This document shows, piece after piece, positions 22,691 to 31,140 of a stretch of 64,000 nt of DNA. The position numbers and the translations under genes are program-made. The notes under the pieces were generated by a model, which saw nothing but the letters and a program-made list of their open reading frames with translations, ran no database searches and was not told the DNA's origin. The stretch's first letter is position 1. Each line of letters begins with the position of its first letter. Source of the DNA: Actinoalloteichus hymeniacidonis (GTDB lineage: Bacteria > Actinomycetota > Actinomycetes > Mycobacteriales > Pseudonocardiaceae); NCBI RefSeq assembly GCF_014203365.1, contig NZ_JACHIS010000001.1, positions 5,890,001-5,954,000 of the forward strand, in the 5' to 3' direction.

Positions 22691-24106
22691 GTGGGTCTCG
22701 CCCAGCGGGCTCGGGACGTACTGCGCCGCAAGAACCCGGCGCCGGTCACCGACGCGCACATCGAATACGGGCCTGCCCTTCCCGATGCCCCGACGATCCA
22801 TCTGGTGCTCGATCTCGCGCTGCGGATCGGCGAGGTCCAGATGGCCAGCGGAGCGGGTGCGGCGGACGCCACCGCGACGATCCTCGCGGTGACCAACGCC
22901 TTCGGTCTGCCGCACTGCGAGGTGGACGTCATCTACACCTCGATCACCGTGTGCTGTCACCTCGGTGTCGACCAGGCGCCGATCACGACGCTGCGGGTGG
23001 TGCGCAGCAGGTCCATGGACTACAGCAGGCTCTCGGACACCGAGGACCTGGTCCGGCGGATCACCTCGGGTGAGATCAGCGTCGGCGACGCCCACTCCGA
23101 ACTGCAGCGGATCACCACCGCCAGGCACCCCTACCCGCGCTGGGTCTCGACGCTGGCCTGGGGTGGAATGGCGGCGGCCATCGCCGTCTTGATCGGTGCG
23201 GGTCCGTTCCTGGTGATGCTGGCCGCGCTGATCACGATCGTGATCGACCAGATCGGGCGACAGCTCAATAGGCGAGCGCTCCCGTTCTTCTTCCAACAGG
23301 TGGTCGGCGGGGCCATCGCCACCGGCGCCGCGATGGCCGTCTACGAGTCGGATCTCCTCGGCGATGCGACGACCTCGCTCGCGGTGGGCGCCAACCTCGT
23401 CGTCCTGTTGTCCGGGCTCTCGGTCGTCGGTGTCGCGCAGGACGCGGTCAGCGGATACAACGTCACCGCCACCGGCCGGGCGGGCGAGACGCTGTTGATG
23501 ACGGCGGGTCTGGTCACCGGCGTCGTGCTCGCGCTGCGGATCGGGGTGGCCCTCGGCGCCTCCGAATCGGCCGTGGCCGAACGCCTTCCACCGGTGGTCG
23601 GCGATCTACCGCTCATGATCACCGCCGCAGCCGCCACTGCCGCGTGTTTCGCGCTCGCCAGTTACGCACCGTTGCGTTCGTTGCTGGTAGCGGCCGCGGC
23701 GGGTGCGATCGGCCAGGCCGTGTACAGCTTGCTGATCCTGTCCACTCTGGCCGGTCCGATTCCGGCAGCCGGCGGTGCGGCCGCCGTGATCGGCTTCTGC
23801 GGCGGCGTACTCAGCCGCAGGCTCGGCGTCTCCGCGTTGGTCATCGTGGTCTCGGGAATCGCGCCGATGCTGCCCGGCCTGTCGACCTACCGAGCCCTCT
23901 ACCAGGTCGCGGCCGAGAACGACCTGGCCAGCTCGATCCCCGAGCTGATGATGGCCGCGGGTATCGCACTCGCTCTGGGTGCGGGCGTGGCGCTCGGCGA
24001 GTTCCTGGCGCACCCGGTCCAACGTGGATTGAGCAGGCTCGAACGCCGCCTCGCCGGTCCGAGGATGTCCGGTCCGCTCAATCCCGCGCCTCGCCGGTTG
24101 GAATGA
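22691..24106 (+). CDS. Threonine/serine exporter ThrE-family protein
   Basis: A 471-residue membrane protein. The N-terminal soluble domain (DUF1212-like; MASGAGAADATATILAVTNAFGLPHCEVDVIYTSI, seen as ASGAGAADAT and GLPHCEVDV) is followed by about ten hydrophobic helices from residue 175. This is the architecture of Corynebacterium ThrE, which exports threonine and serine. The GTG at 22691 follows a strong AGGAGGAAGG; the open frame upstream to 22586 is not needed. Substrate is inferred from family only. Confidence 0.88.
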   Translation: MGLAQRARDVLRRKNPAPVTDAHIEYGPALPDAPTIHLVLDLALRIGEVQMASGAGAADATATILAVTNAFGLPHCEVDVIYTSITVCCHLGVDQAPITTLRVVRSRSMDYSRLSDTEDLVRRITSGEISVGDAHSELQRITTARHPYPRWVSTLAWGGMAAAIAVLIGAGPFLVMLAALITIVIDQIGRQLNRRALPFFFQQVVGGAIATGAAMAVYESDLLGDATTSLAVGANLVVLLSGLSVVGVAQDAVSGYNVTATGRAGETLLMTAGLVTGVVLALRIGVALGASESAVAERLPPVVGDLPLMITAAAATAACFALASYAPLRSLLVAAAAGAIGQAVYSLLILSTLAGPIPAAGGAAAVIGFCGGVLSRRLGVSALVIVVSGIAPMLPGLSTYRALYQVAAENDLASSIPELMMAAGIALALGAGVALGEFLAHPVQRGLSRLERRLAGPRMSGPLNPAPRRLE

Positions 24107-24301
24107 ATCGCCGCTAAACCAGACGGAGCAGTTGGTTACTCAGTGACATGTGACGAGCACAACTCGATCAGCCTCGCCCTCGGGAAGGGGCTAGCCTCGT
24201 CCACATAGCTCTCACACACGGAGCGTCCGCGCAACGTCGCCGGTACCCGTGGCTTCATCGACACGGTCAATCGCTCCCCCTGCCAACCGAGGAGGCGATC
24301 G

Positions 24302-25744
24302 GTGAGCAGCGCGACCAACAACTCCCCGCGCGCGGATTTCATCGTTGTCGCGAACCGTTTGCCGGTAGACCTCGAGGAGGCGGAGGACGGCACCCAACGC
24401 TGGCGGCACAGCCCCGGCGGTCTGGTCAGCGCACTGGAGCCCTTCCTGCGCGCCAGGCGCGGCGCCTGGGTCGGCTGGCCGGGCGTCGCCGACGCCGACG
24501 TGGAGCCGTTCGAGGACGGCGACATGTATCTGCACCCGGTCCGGCTCAACTCCGACGAGTTCCGGGACTACTACGAGGGATTCTCCAACGGCACGCTCTG
24601 GCCGCTCTATCACGACGTGGTGGCGCCGCCGGTGTTCGAACGCACCTGGTGGGAGTCCTATGTCCGGGTGAACAAGCGCTTCGCCGAGGCCTGCGCCGAG
24701 GTCTCTGCAGCGGGCGCCACGGTCTGGATCCAGGACTACCAGCTACAGCTGGTGCCCGCGATGCTCCGGGAACTGCGTCCGGACCTGCGCATCGGCTTCT
24801 TCCTGCACATCCCGTTCCCGCCGGTCGAGCTGTTCATGCAGCTCCCGTGGCGGACGGAGATCGTGCGCGGGCTGCTCGGGGCCGACCTCGTCGGCTTCCA
24901 CCGGCCGGGTGGTGCGCAGAACTTCCTGTGGCTGGCCCGCAGGCTCGCGGGCTTCGAGCCCAGCCGGGGCAGCGTCGGTGTCCGGAATCGCCCGGGCGTC
25001 GTCCAGGTCGGCGACCGACCGGTCCGGGTCGGCGCGTTCCCGATCTCCATCGACGCCACCGGCTTCGACTCCCTGGCCCGTGCCAAGGAGACCCAGGCCC
25101 GTGCCAAGCAGATCCGCGCCGAGCTGGGTAACCCGAGGCGCATCATGCTGGGCGTCGACCGCCTCGACTACACCAAGGGCATCGACGTACGTCTTCACGC
25201 CTTCGGGGAGCTGCTCAAGGAGGGCAGGCTCGATGCCGAAGACACAGTGATGATCCAGCTCGCCACGCCCAGCCGGGAGCGCGTCGAGCACTACAAGAAA
25301 ATGCGGGAGGAGATCGAGCGCGAGGTCGGCAGGATCAACGGCCAGTTCAGCAGAGTTGGTCGACCAGCGGTGCATTACCTGCACTCCTCGGTGCAACGCA
25401 CAGAGCTCGCCGCGTTCTACTGCGCGGCGGACGTCATGGTCGTGACACCGGTGCGAGACGGGATGAACCTCGTCTGCAAGGAGTACGCCGCTTGTCGACA
25501 CGACCTTGGTGGTGCGCTCGTACTCAGCGAGTTCGCTGGCGCAGCCGCAGAACTCACCAGTGCATTCCTCGTCAACCCACATGACCTGGATGGGGTGAAG
25601 AATTCTCTTGTCGCCGCCCTCAACGTGGATCCGACCGAAGGCCGCCGTAGAATGCGCGCACTGCGCCGACAGGTACTCACCCACGATGTCGATCGTTGGG
25701 CAAGGTCGTTTCTTGAAGCGCTGGGAACCAATCTCACCTCTTGA
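24302..25744 (+). CDS. otsA: Trehalose-6-phosphate synthase OtsA
   Basis: A 480-residue GT20 enzyme joining NDP-glucose and glucose 6-phosphate into trehalose 6-phosphate. Seen: [14 protein letters not shown] at the N-terminus, [50 protein letters not shown] with the sugar-nucleotide-binding Arg and Lys, and [16 protein letters not shown]. It starts with GTG and is followed after 45 bp by the phosphatase fusion on the same strand, forming a two-gene trehalose operon. Confidence 0.96.
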   Translation: MSSATNNSPRADFIVVANRLPVDLEEAEDGTQRWRHSPGGLVSALEPFLRARRGAWVGWPGVADADVEPFEDGDMYLHPVRLNSDEFRDYYEGFSNGTLWPLYHDVVAPPVFERTWWESYVRVNKRFAEACAEVSAAGATVWIQDYQLQLVPAMLRELRPDLRIGFFLHIPFPPVELFMQLPWRTEIVRGLLGADLVGFHRPGGAQNFLWLARRLAGFEPSRGSVGVRNRPGVVQVGDRPVRVGAFPISIDATGFDSLARAKETQARAKQIRAELGNPRRIMLGVDRLDYTKGIDVRLHAFGELLKEGRLDAEDTVMIQLATPSRERVEHYKKMREEIEREVGRINGQFSRVGRPAVHYLHSSVQRTELAAFYCAADVMVVTPVRDGMNLVCKEYAACRHDLGGALVLSEFAGAAAELTSAFLVNPHDLDGVKNSLVAALNVDPTEGRRRMRALRRQVLTHDVDRWARSFLEALGTNLTS

Positions 25745-25789
25745 AACCGCAGTTCACCAGTCCACCCCTGATGCCGTGAGGAGGAGGCG

Positions 25790-28315
25790 TTGACCGCCGA
25801 GGCCCTCCCCGCCGAGCTTCGCCGCGCGATCGTTCAGGCAGCTCGGACGCCCCGACTGCTGATCGCCTGCGACTACGACGGAACGCTCGCGCCCATCGTC
25901 GAGAACCCCGACCAGGCAAGACCACTCCCCGAGTCGGTCCATGCGCTGCGTTCGCTCGCGGCTCTGCCGACGACGACGACCGCAGTGATCTCGGGACGAG
26001 CTCTCCGCGATCTGGCCACCCTTTCCAGACTCCCCGCCGAAGTCCATTTGGTGGGAAGCCACGGCTCCGAGTTCGACGTCGGTTTCGTGCATAAATTGGA
26101 CGCCGATGCCACGGCACTGCTAACCCGGCTGAAGAAACATCTGGAGGCGACCACCCGCGATTACGAGGGTGTTCACCTGGAGATCAAGCCGGCCAGCATC
26201 GCCGTGCACGTCCGCCGGTCCGAACCCGAGGTCGCCGAGCAGGTGATGGAGTTGGTTCGCGCCGACCCCGCAACCTGGGATGGCGTGGAACTCACCGAGG
26301 GCAAGGCCGTCCTGGAACTCGCCGTGGTGCAGACGGACAAGGGCAACGCCCTCGACGTGCTGCGGCACCAGGTCGGGGCGACTGCCGCGCTGTTCATCGG
26401 CGACGACGTCACCGACGAGAAGGCCTTCCGCAGACTGCAGGGACCCGACCTGGGAATCAAGGTCGGCCCCGGCGAGACCGCGGCGAACTATCGGATCGAT
26501 GACACACCTGCGGTCGCCACCGTGCTCGCCCTCCTCCTTGAGGAACGACGCACCTGGCTGTTCGGTGAGCAGGCCGTGCCGATCGAGCGGCTGACCATGC
26601 TCGCCAACGATCGCTCGGTCGCACTGCTCACGCCGGACGCTCGGATCAACTGGCTCTGCCACCCGGAGCCGGACTCGGCGGCGGTGTTCGCCGATCTGCT
26701 GGGCGGCCCCGGTGCCGGACACTTCTCGGTGAAGCCCGAGCGCAATGGACTGCCGCTGGGACAGCGTTATCTACCGGGCACGATGACGGTGGAGACCCGC
26801 TGGTCGCGGCTGCTGGTCACCGACTACCTGCACCAGGACTGCGAGCTGCACCGCACGGACCTGACCCGGTTGATCAGCGGCACGACCTCGGCTGCGGTCG
26901 AGTTCGCGCCGAGGCCGGAGTTCGGCCAGGTGCAGGTCCGCCTGGTCCGGGAGGAGAACGGGCTACGGGTGCTGGGCACCTCGGACCCCATCGTGTTGTT
27001 CTCGCCCGGCGTCGAGTGGGAGGTCCACACCGACGGGATCCACGAGACGGCTCGCGCGGTCGTGCACCCCGGGCCGGATCAACCGGTCGTGTTGGAGCTC
27101 CGTTGCGGCACCGACGATCTGTCTCCCAGCGAGACGCCGGAGGTGGCACGGCGCGACCGTTCCAGCAGGCACTGGTCGGAATGGCTGCACTCCCTGGAGC
27201 TGCCGCCGTTGCAGCGGGAACTCGTCGGTCGTTCCGCGTTGACCCTGCGTGGGCTCTGCCACGAGACCGGGGCGATCCTGGCCGCGGCCACGACCTCCCT
27301 GCCGGAGGAGATCGGCGGCGTCCGCAACTGGGACTACCGCTATTGCTGGATTCGCGACGCCGCACTGACCGCGCAGGCACTCGTGTCGCTCGGTTCGTTG
27401 GTGGAGGCCGAGGCCTACCTGGCTTGGCTGCACCGGGTCCTGGACACCCTCCCCGGCCCGGAGCGACTGCACCCGCTCTACACGCTCTACGGCACCACGC
27501 TCGGTCCGGAAGCCGTGATCGACACGCTGCCGGGCTACGCGGGCTCCCGCCCGGTGCGCGTCGGCAACCTGGCCAACCAGCAGGTCCAGCTCGACGTGTT
27601 CGGTCCGGTGGTCGACCTGGTCGTCCAGCTCACCGAGGTGCGCGGCAAGCTCACCGACGATGACTGGAACATGGTCAAGTCCATGGCCGAGGCGGTCTCA
27701 CGGCGGTGGAACGAGCCGGACCACGGCATCTGGGAAGAGCGGCACGCACCACGACACCGGGTGTACTCCCGGGTTCAGTGTTGGGTAACGCTGGACCGGG
27801 CGATCACGCTCGCCGAGAAGCACGACCGGGAGCTGGACCCCAGCTGGTGGGCGTTGCGTGCTGAGATCGCCGACGATGTGCTCAAGCACGGGTGGAACGA
27901 GGAGGTCCAGTCCTTCACCACCGCCTACGACGGCACGGACCTGGACGCCGCCACCCTGCACATCGGACTGTCCGGGCTGATCGAGCCGACCGATGAGCGT
28001 TTCCAGGCCACTGTCACCGCCACCGAGGCCGAGCTGCGTAGTGGCTCGACGGTCTACCGCTACAAGCGGGACGACGGTCTGCCCGGCACCGAGGGCGGCT
28101 GGCATGTCTGTGCGGCCTGGATGATCGAGTCCTACCTGCTGACCGGCAGGCGCACCGAGGCGGAGGAGCTGTTCCAACAGCTTGTCGACGCGGCAGGCCC
28201 GACCGGGCTGCTGCCCGAGGAGTACGACCCGATCGCGGAGCGCTCGCTGGGTAACCACCCGCAGGCGTACTCGCACCTGGGTCTGATTCGCTGCGCCCGG
28301 CTGCTGTCCGCCTGA
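25790..28315 (+). CDS. otsB: Fusion: trehalose-6-phosphate phosphatase (OtsB) plus GH15 glucoamylase/trehalase-like domain
   Basis: An 841-residue two-enzyme protein. Residues about 1-255 are a HAD phosphatase of the OtsB type: ACDYDGTLAPIVENP (nucleophile Asp), VGSHGSEFD, and FIGDDVTDEKAF. From about residue 260 to the end is a GH15-type (alpha/alpha)6 domain: GVRNWDYRYCWIRDAA, HGIWEERHAPRHRVYS with the presumed acid Glu, and LLPEEYDPIAERSLGNHPQAYSH with the presumed base Glu. GH15 enzymes of Mycobacterium include a trehalase. The start is TTG behind GAGGAGG. It is 45 bp behind otsA. Confidence 0.92.
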   Translation: MTAEALPAELRRAIVQAARTPRLLIACDYDGTLAPIVENPDQARPLPESVHALRSLAALPTTTTAVISGRALRDLATLSRLPAEVHLVGSHGSEFDVGFVHKLDADATALLTRLKKHLEATTRDYEGVHLEIKPASIAVHVRRSEPEVAEQVMELVRADPATWDGVELTEGKAVLELAVVQTDKGNALDVLRHQVGATAALFIGDDVTDEKAFRRLQGPDLGIKVGPGETAANYRIDDTPAVATVLALLLEERRTWLFGEQAVPIERLTMLANDRSVALLTPDARINWLCHPEPDSAAVFADLLGGPGAGHFSVKPERNGLPLGQRYLPGTMTVETRWSRLLVTDYLHQDCELHRTDLTRLISGTTSAAVEFAPRPEFGQVQVRLVREENGLRVLGTSDPIVLFSPGVEWEVHTDGIHETARAVVHPGPDQPVVLELRCGTDDLSPSETPEVARRDRSSRHWSEWLHSLELPPLQRELVGRSALTLRGLCHETGAILAAATTSLPEEIGGVRNWDYRYCWIRDAALTAQALVSLGSLVEAEAYLAWLHRVLDTLPGPERLHPLYTLYGTTLGPEAVIDTLPGYAGSRPVRVGNLANQQVQLDVFGPVVDLVVQLTEVRGKLTDDDWNMVKSMAEAVSRRWNEPDHGIWEERHAPRHRVYSRVQCWVTLDRAITLAEKHDRELDPSWWALRAEIADDVLKHGWNEEVQSFTTAYDGTDLDAATLHIGLSGLIEPTDERFQATVTATEAELRSGSTVYRYKRDDGLPGTEGGWHVCAAWMIESYLLTGRRTEAEELFQQLVDAAGPTGLLPEEYDPIAERSLGNHPQAYSHLGLIRCARLLSA

Positions 28316-28332
28316 CGCACACCTGCGACACC

Positions 28333-28362
28333 GAAGGGGCCTCTCCTAGGAGAGGCCCCTTC
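28333..28362. terminator. Bidirectional terminator after otsB
   Basis: GAAGGGGCCTCTCC (28333-28346) pairs perfectly with GGAGAGGCCCCTTC (28349-28362). The A/T-containing outer ends give short T-runs on either strand. It lies between the convergent otsB fusion and a LacI gene. Confidence 0.88.
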
Positions 28363-28415
28363 TCAATGTTCGTGGTCCCGCTTCGTTGTGGTCGGACAGA
28401 CGCGCGGTGCCCCGA

Positions 28416-29516
28416 TCAGGGACCGAACCAGCGCTCCTCTGTCGTCCTCGGGGCAGCCGAGGTCCGGCCGATGATGAGTTCCGTCGGCAGCGTGACCCGG
28501 CGGGGCCTGCCGTGATCGCTCGGGTCCGTGAGCAGGCGGCCCGCCGCGAGCCCCTTCTCCCGCACGGGTTGCCGCACGGTGGTGAGGCCCAGCCGTTCGG
28601 CCTCGGCCACGCAGTCGAAACCGGTGACGGTGAGGTCCTGCGGTACCCGTAGGCCGCGTCGAGTCGCCTCCTCCATCGCACCGAGCGCGAGGATGTCGGA
28701 GGTGCAGATCACCGCCGTGATCTGCGGATCGCGGTCCAGCAGTTGGGCCGCCGCCGAGGCGCCGTTGGCGATGTCGTGGTCGAAGCGTTCGACGACCGAC
28801 ACGCCCTCCCAATCGACGCCTGCCGCGCCGAAGGCCTGTGCCAGCCCGGCGAGTCTGGAGCGTTGGACGTGGAAGTGTGCCTCGCGTTGTCGCACTTGGG
28901 AGACCAGGTCGTCGTTGCGATCCCGACTCAACCGCATGCAGATGACGCCGATTCGCCGATGCCCCAGTTGAATGAGGTGTTCGGCGACGCTGGTCATCGC
29001 GGCACGGTCGTCGATACCGACCGAGTCGAAGAGCTCCAACTCCGGTTGGTCGCAGACGACGGTCGGCACCGGGCGCTCCAACACCGAGGCGAGATGCGGG
29101 TCGTCGTCGGGCACCGAGTAGACGACGAATCCGTCGACACCCGCGCGGTGCACGGCCGCGACGTCCTCTCGCTCCGGATTGGCCGGAACCAGTAGTAGGC
29201 CCTGTCCGGCGAGCTCGCACGCCATCGCGAGGCCTTCGAGGAAGCTCACCGCCGCAGGATCGCGGAAGGCGTAGGAGAGATTCTCCGTCAACAGCAGTCC
29301 GACGGCACCGGCCTTCCTTGTTCTCAGCGAACGTGCCACCGGGTCGGGGCCGGGATAACCTAGACGCCGCGCGGTCTCCAGGACTCGCCGACGAAGCTCA
29401 GGAGAGAGCTGGTCAGGTCGGTTGTAGGCATTGGACACGGTGGTCCGTGAGACCCCGAGTTCTGCCGCCAACGAAGCCAAGGTAGCCGGGCGGCGGGCAT
29501 TCATTGACCGCGCCAT
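28416..29516 (-). CDS. LacI-family transcriptional regulator (first)
   Basis: A regulator of about 366 residues. The N-terminal HTH and hinge are clear (ATLASLAAELGVSRTTVSNAYN, seen as TLASLAAELGVS and TTVSNAYN, then RLGYPGPDPVARSLR), followed by a periplasmic-binding-protein-like effector domain with GVDGFVVYSV and AVICTSDILALGAMEEA. It probably senses a sugar. Start codons at 29555, 29516 and 29504 are all possible; none has a strong ribosome-binding site. A 28-bp nested palindrome lies about 96 bp upstream and may be its operator. Confidence 0.9.
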   Translation of the reverse strand: MARSMNARRPATLASLAAELGVSRTTVSNAYNRPDQLSPELRRRVLETARRLGYPGPDPVARSLRTRKAGAVGLLLTENLSYAFRDPAAVSFLEGLAMACELAGQGLLLVPANPEREDVAAVHRAGVDGFVVYSVPDDDPHLASVLERPVPTVVCDQPELELFDSVGIDDRAAMTSVAEHLIQLGHRRIGVICMRLSRDRNDDLVSQVRQREAHFHVQRSRLAGLAQAFGAAGVDWEGVSVVERFDHDIANGASAAAQLLDRDPQITAVICTSDILALGAMEEATRRGLRVPQDLTVTGFDCVAEAERLGLTTVRQPVREKGLAAGRLLTDPSDHGRPRRVTLPTELIIGRTSAAPRTTEERWFGP

Positions 29517-29820
29517 GAAGTGACCGTAACGGTCCAGAACCAACAGGTGAAGCATGGGCGATGCTCACCACTAGAAGGAATGCATTTCCGCAGTTCAGCA
29601 CCCCCATTTGGACGCAAACTGGTTTGGACCAATTTGCGTTGTCCGGCTGTGTGTGAATCACGGAGCCACTGCTGGCAGAAAGGTTGCGGCGGATCGGCCG
29701 ACCACCGCCCCCGCGATGCGACACGCCGCCGACACCCGCCGCACGCGGTATGCCCCGGTCGGGTGGTTCCGCCGACGCCCGAAATGGCCTCCGCGACGCC
29801 TGTCGGCCGGTTCGCGCGGA
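29517..29820. other. Intergenic region between the two LacI genes
   Basis: 304 bp on the promoter side of the first LacI gene and beyond the stop of the second. Apart from the palindrome at 29612-29639 I see no gene or RNA. If the first LacI gene uses the ATG at 29555, its first 13 codons would lie here. Confidence 0.6.
29612..29639. promoter_or_regulatory. 28-bp nested palindrome, candidate regulator binding site
   Basis: ACGCAAA-c-TGGT-ttgg-ACCA-a-TTTGCGT: two nested inverted repeats, 7 bp outside and 4 bp inside, share one centre. The inner part ACTGGTTTGGACCAAT matches the DasR (dre) consensus ACTGGTCTAGACCACT at 13 of 16 positions, so a GntR/DasR-type site is one option and a LacI operator another. 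Confidence 0.5.
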
Positions 29821-30870
29821 TCAGACCGCAGGCGGGGCCGTCGACTCGCGTACGACCAACCTGGGCCGGAACACCCGACTGAAGGTGCCCGGTCGGTTGT
29901 CGGCGGCGGGTTCCAGGCGCTCGATGAGTTCGGCGACCGCCGAGGCGGCCATCTCGCCGATCGGCTGGGCAAGGGTGGTCAACGGGGGGCCGCAATAGGC
30001 GGCCAATGCGCTGTCGTCGAAACCCACCACCGACAGGTCGGCGGGCACCCGCAGATCTCGGCGCCGGGCTTCGGCGACCACGCCGAGCGCCATGTGGTCC
30101 GAGGAGCAGATCACCCCGGTCACCGTGGTCCGCTCCAGCAGTTCCCGCAGCGCGCTGCTCCCGCCTGCCGCGCCATAGGGCGCCTGGGCGACCAGCTCGG
30201 GGGTCGCGGCGTGACCGGCCTCCTCCATCGCCGCAGCCCAACCGGCGTGCTTGAGCCGGGACGGCAGCGAGTACGCGGGGCCGCTGACGAAACCGATGTC
30301 GCGGTGCCCCAGTTCGAGGAGATGCCGGGTGGCGGTGTAGCCGGCGAGCTGCTCGTCGACTCGGACGTCGGGCACATCGAGGGTGGCGGCACCGCCGTTG
30401 ACGAAGACCAGCTGCACGCCGTCGTCCACCAGCCTGCGGTAGTGGCTGCGGACCCGGCCCGTCGTCCCAGCTGCGGCGTTCTCCTGATTGGTGATGTCGG
30501 GCGAGACGAAGATCATGCCCTCGACGCCCCTGGTCAGCAGCATGCGCACGTACTCCTCCTCGCCGAGCCCCTGCGGGCTCAGCGAGCGGGTGTTGCACAG
30601 CATCGAGGCGTAGCCCGCGCTGGCCGCCCTGGTCTCCAATGCCTCGGCGAAGGCGGGGAACACGGGGTTGGACAACTCGGGGACCAACAGGCCGATCACG
30701 CCGGTCCGGCGCAACGCCCCGATGCCCCGGGAGGTGTAGGGCATCTCGGCCAACACGGTCAGCACCCGCTGTCGCGTCTCCTGGTTCACGCCTGCTCGGC
30801 GATTGAGCACCCGGCTGACGGTGGAAACGCTGACCCCAGCGGCCTTGGCGATCTCGGACAGCCCAGCCAC
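29821..30870 (-). CDS. LacI-family transcriptional regulator (second), divergent from sugar importer
   Basis: A 349-residue repressor. HTH and hinge: LSEIAKAAGVSVSTVSRVLN and RGIGALRRTGVIGLLVPE; the effector domain includes GVEGMIFVSPD, LLELGHRDIGFVSGPAYS and VICSSDHMALGVVAEA. The GTG at 30870 follows GGGGGTGGG; an upstream ATG at 30942 adds 24 residues unlike the family. It is divergent from the CUT1 sugar-binding protein gene across 270 bp, the usual arrangement for a local repressor of a sugar-uptake operon. Confidence 0.92.
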   Translation of the reverse strand: MAGLSEIAKAAGVSVSTVSRVLNRRAGVNQETRQRVLTVLAEMPYTSRGIGALRRTGVIGLLVPELSNPVFPAFAEALETRAASAGYASMLCNTRSLSPQGLGEEEYVRMLLTRGVEGMIFVSPDITNQENAAAGTTGRVRSHYRRLVDDGVQLVFVNGGAATLDVPDVRVDEQLAGYTATRHLLELGHRDIGFVSGPAYSLPSRLKHAGWAAAMEEAGHAATPELVAQAPYGAAGGSSALRELLERTTVTGVICSSDHMALGVVAEARRRDLRVPADLSVVGFDDSALAAYCGPPLTTLAQPIGEMAASAVAELIERLEPAADNRPGTFSRVFRPRLVVRESTAPPAV

Positions 30871-30927
30871 GTTCCCACCCCCGGTTTCCTCAGTCGCGCG
30901 AGACTCGGGGCAAAGGGTGCCGATTAC

Positions 30928-30941
30928 TGCAAGTTTTTGCA
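30928..30941. promoter_or_regulatory. Candidate LacI operator TGCAA-gttt-TTGCA
   Basis: A perfect inverted repeat with 5-bp arms lies in the divergent region, 58 bp upstream of the second LacI gene. A degenerate copy (TGCAA...TTTCA) lies at 31072-31085, about 56 bp upstream of the sugar-binding protein ATG. TTGCAA-type arms are common in operators of maltose/alpha-glucoside LacI repressors. Confidence 0.4.
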
Positions 30942-31140
30942 ACTACCTTCCCGGCGCGGCGCGACGCTCGTTCCCGGCCGACTAGGCGCGACGCGCCTCG
31001 TTACCAGTTGGTTACCCACGGTCTCTTGACGTGACTCAGGTAACAGGAGTGCAATTCGCGTCAACTAGCGCTGCAAAAAATTTCAATAACCGACCTTCGC
31101 GAGGCTCGCGACAGGTCATTCTCGGAGGGTACGGACAGCA

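Noticed and set aside
29608-31029. A 473-codon + strand frame opposite the second LacI gene
   Set aside because: Low-complexity, no domain, antisense to a clear LacI repressor.
31026-31031. TTGACG as a -35 box for the sugar-binding protein gene
   Set aside because: No acceptable -10 element at the right spacing; promoter left unassigned.
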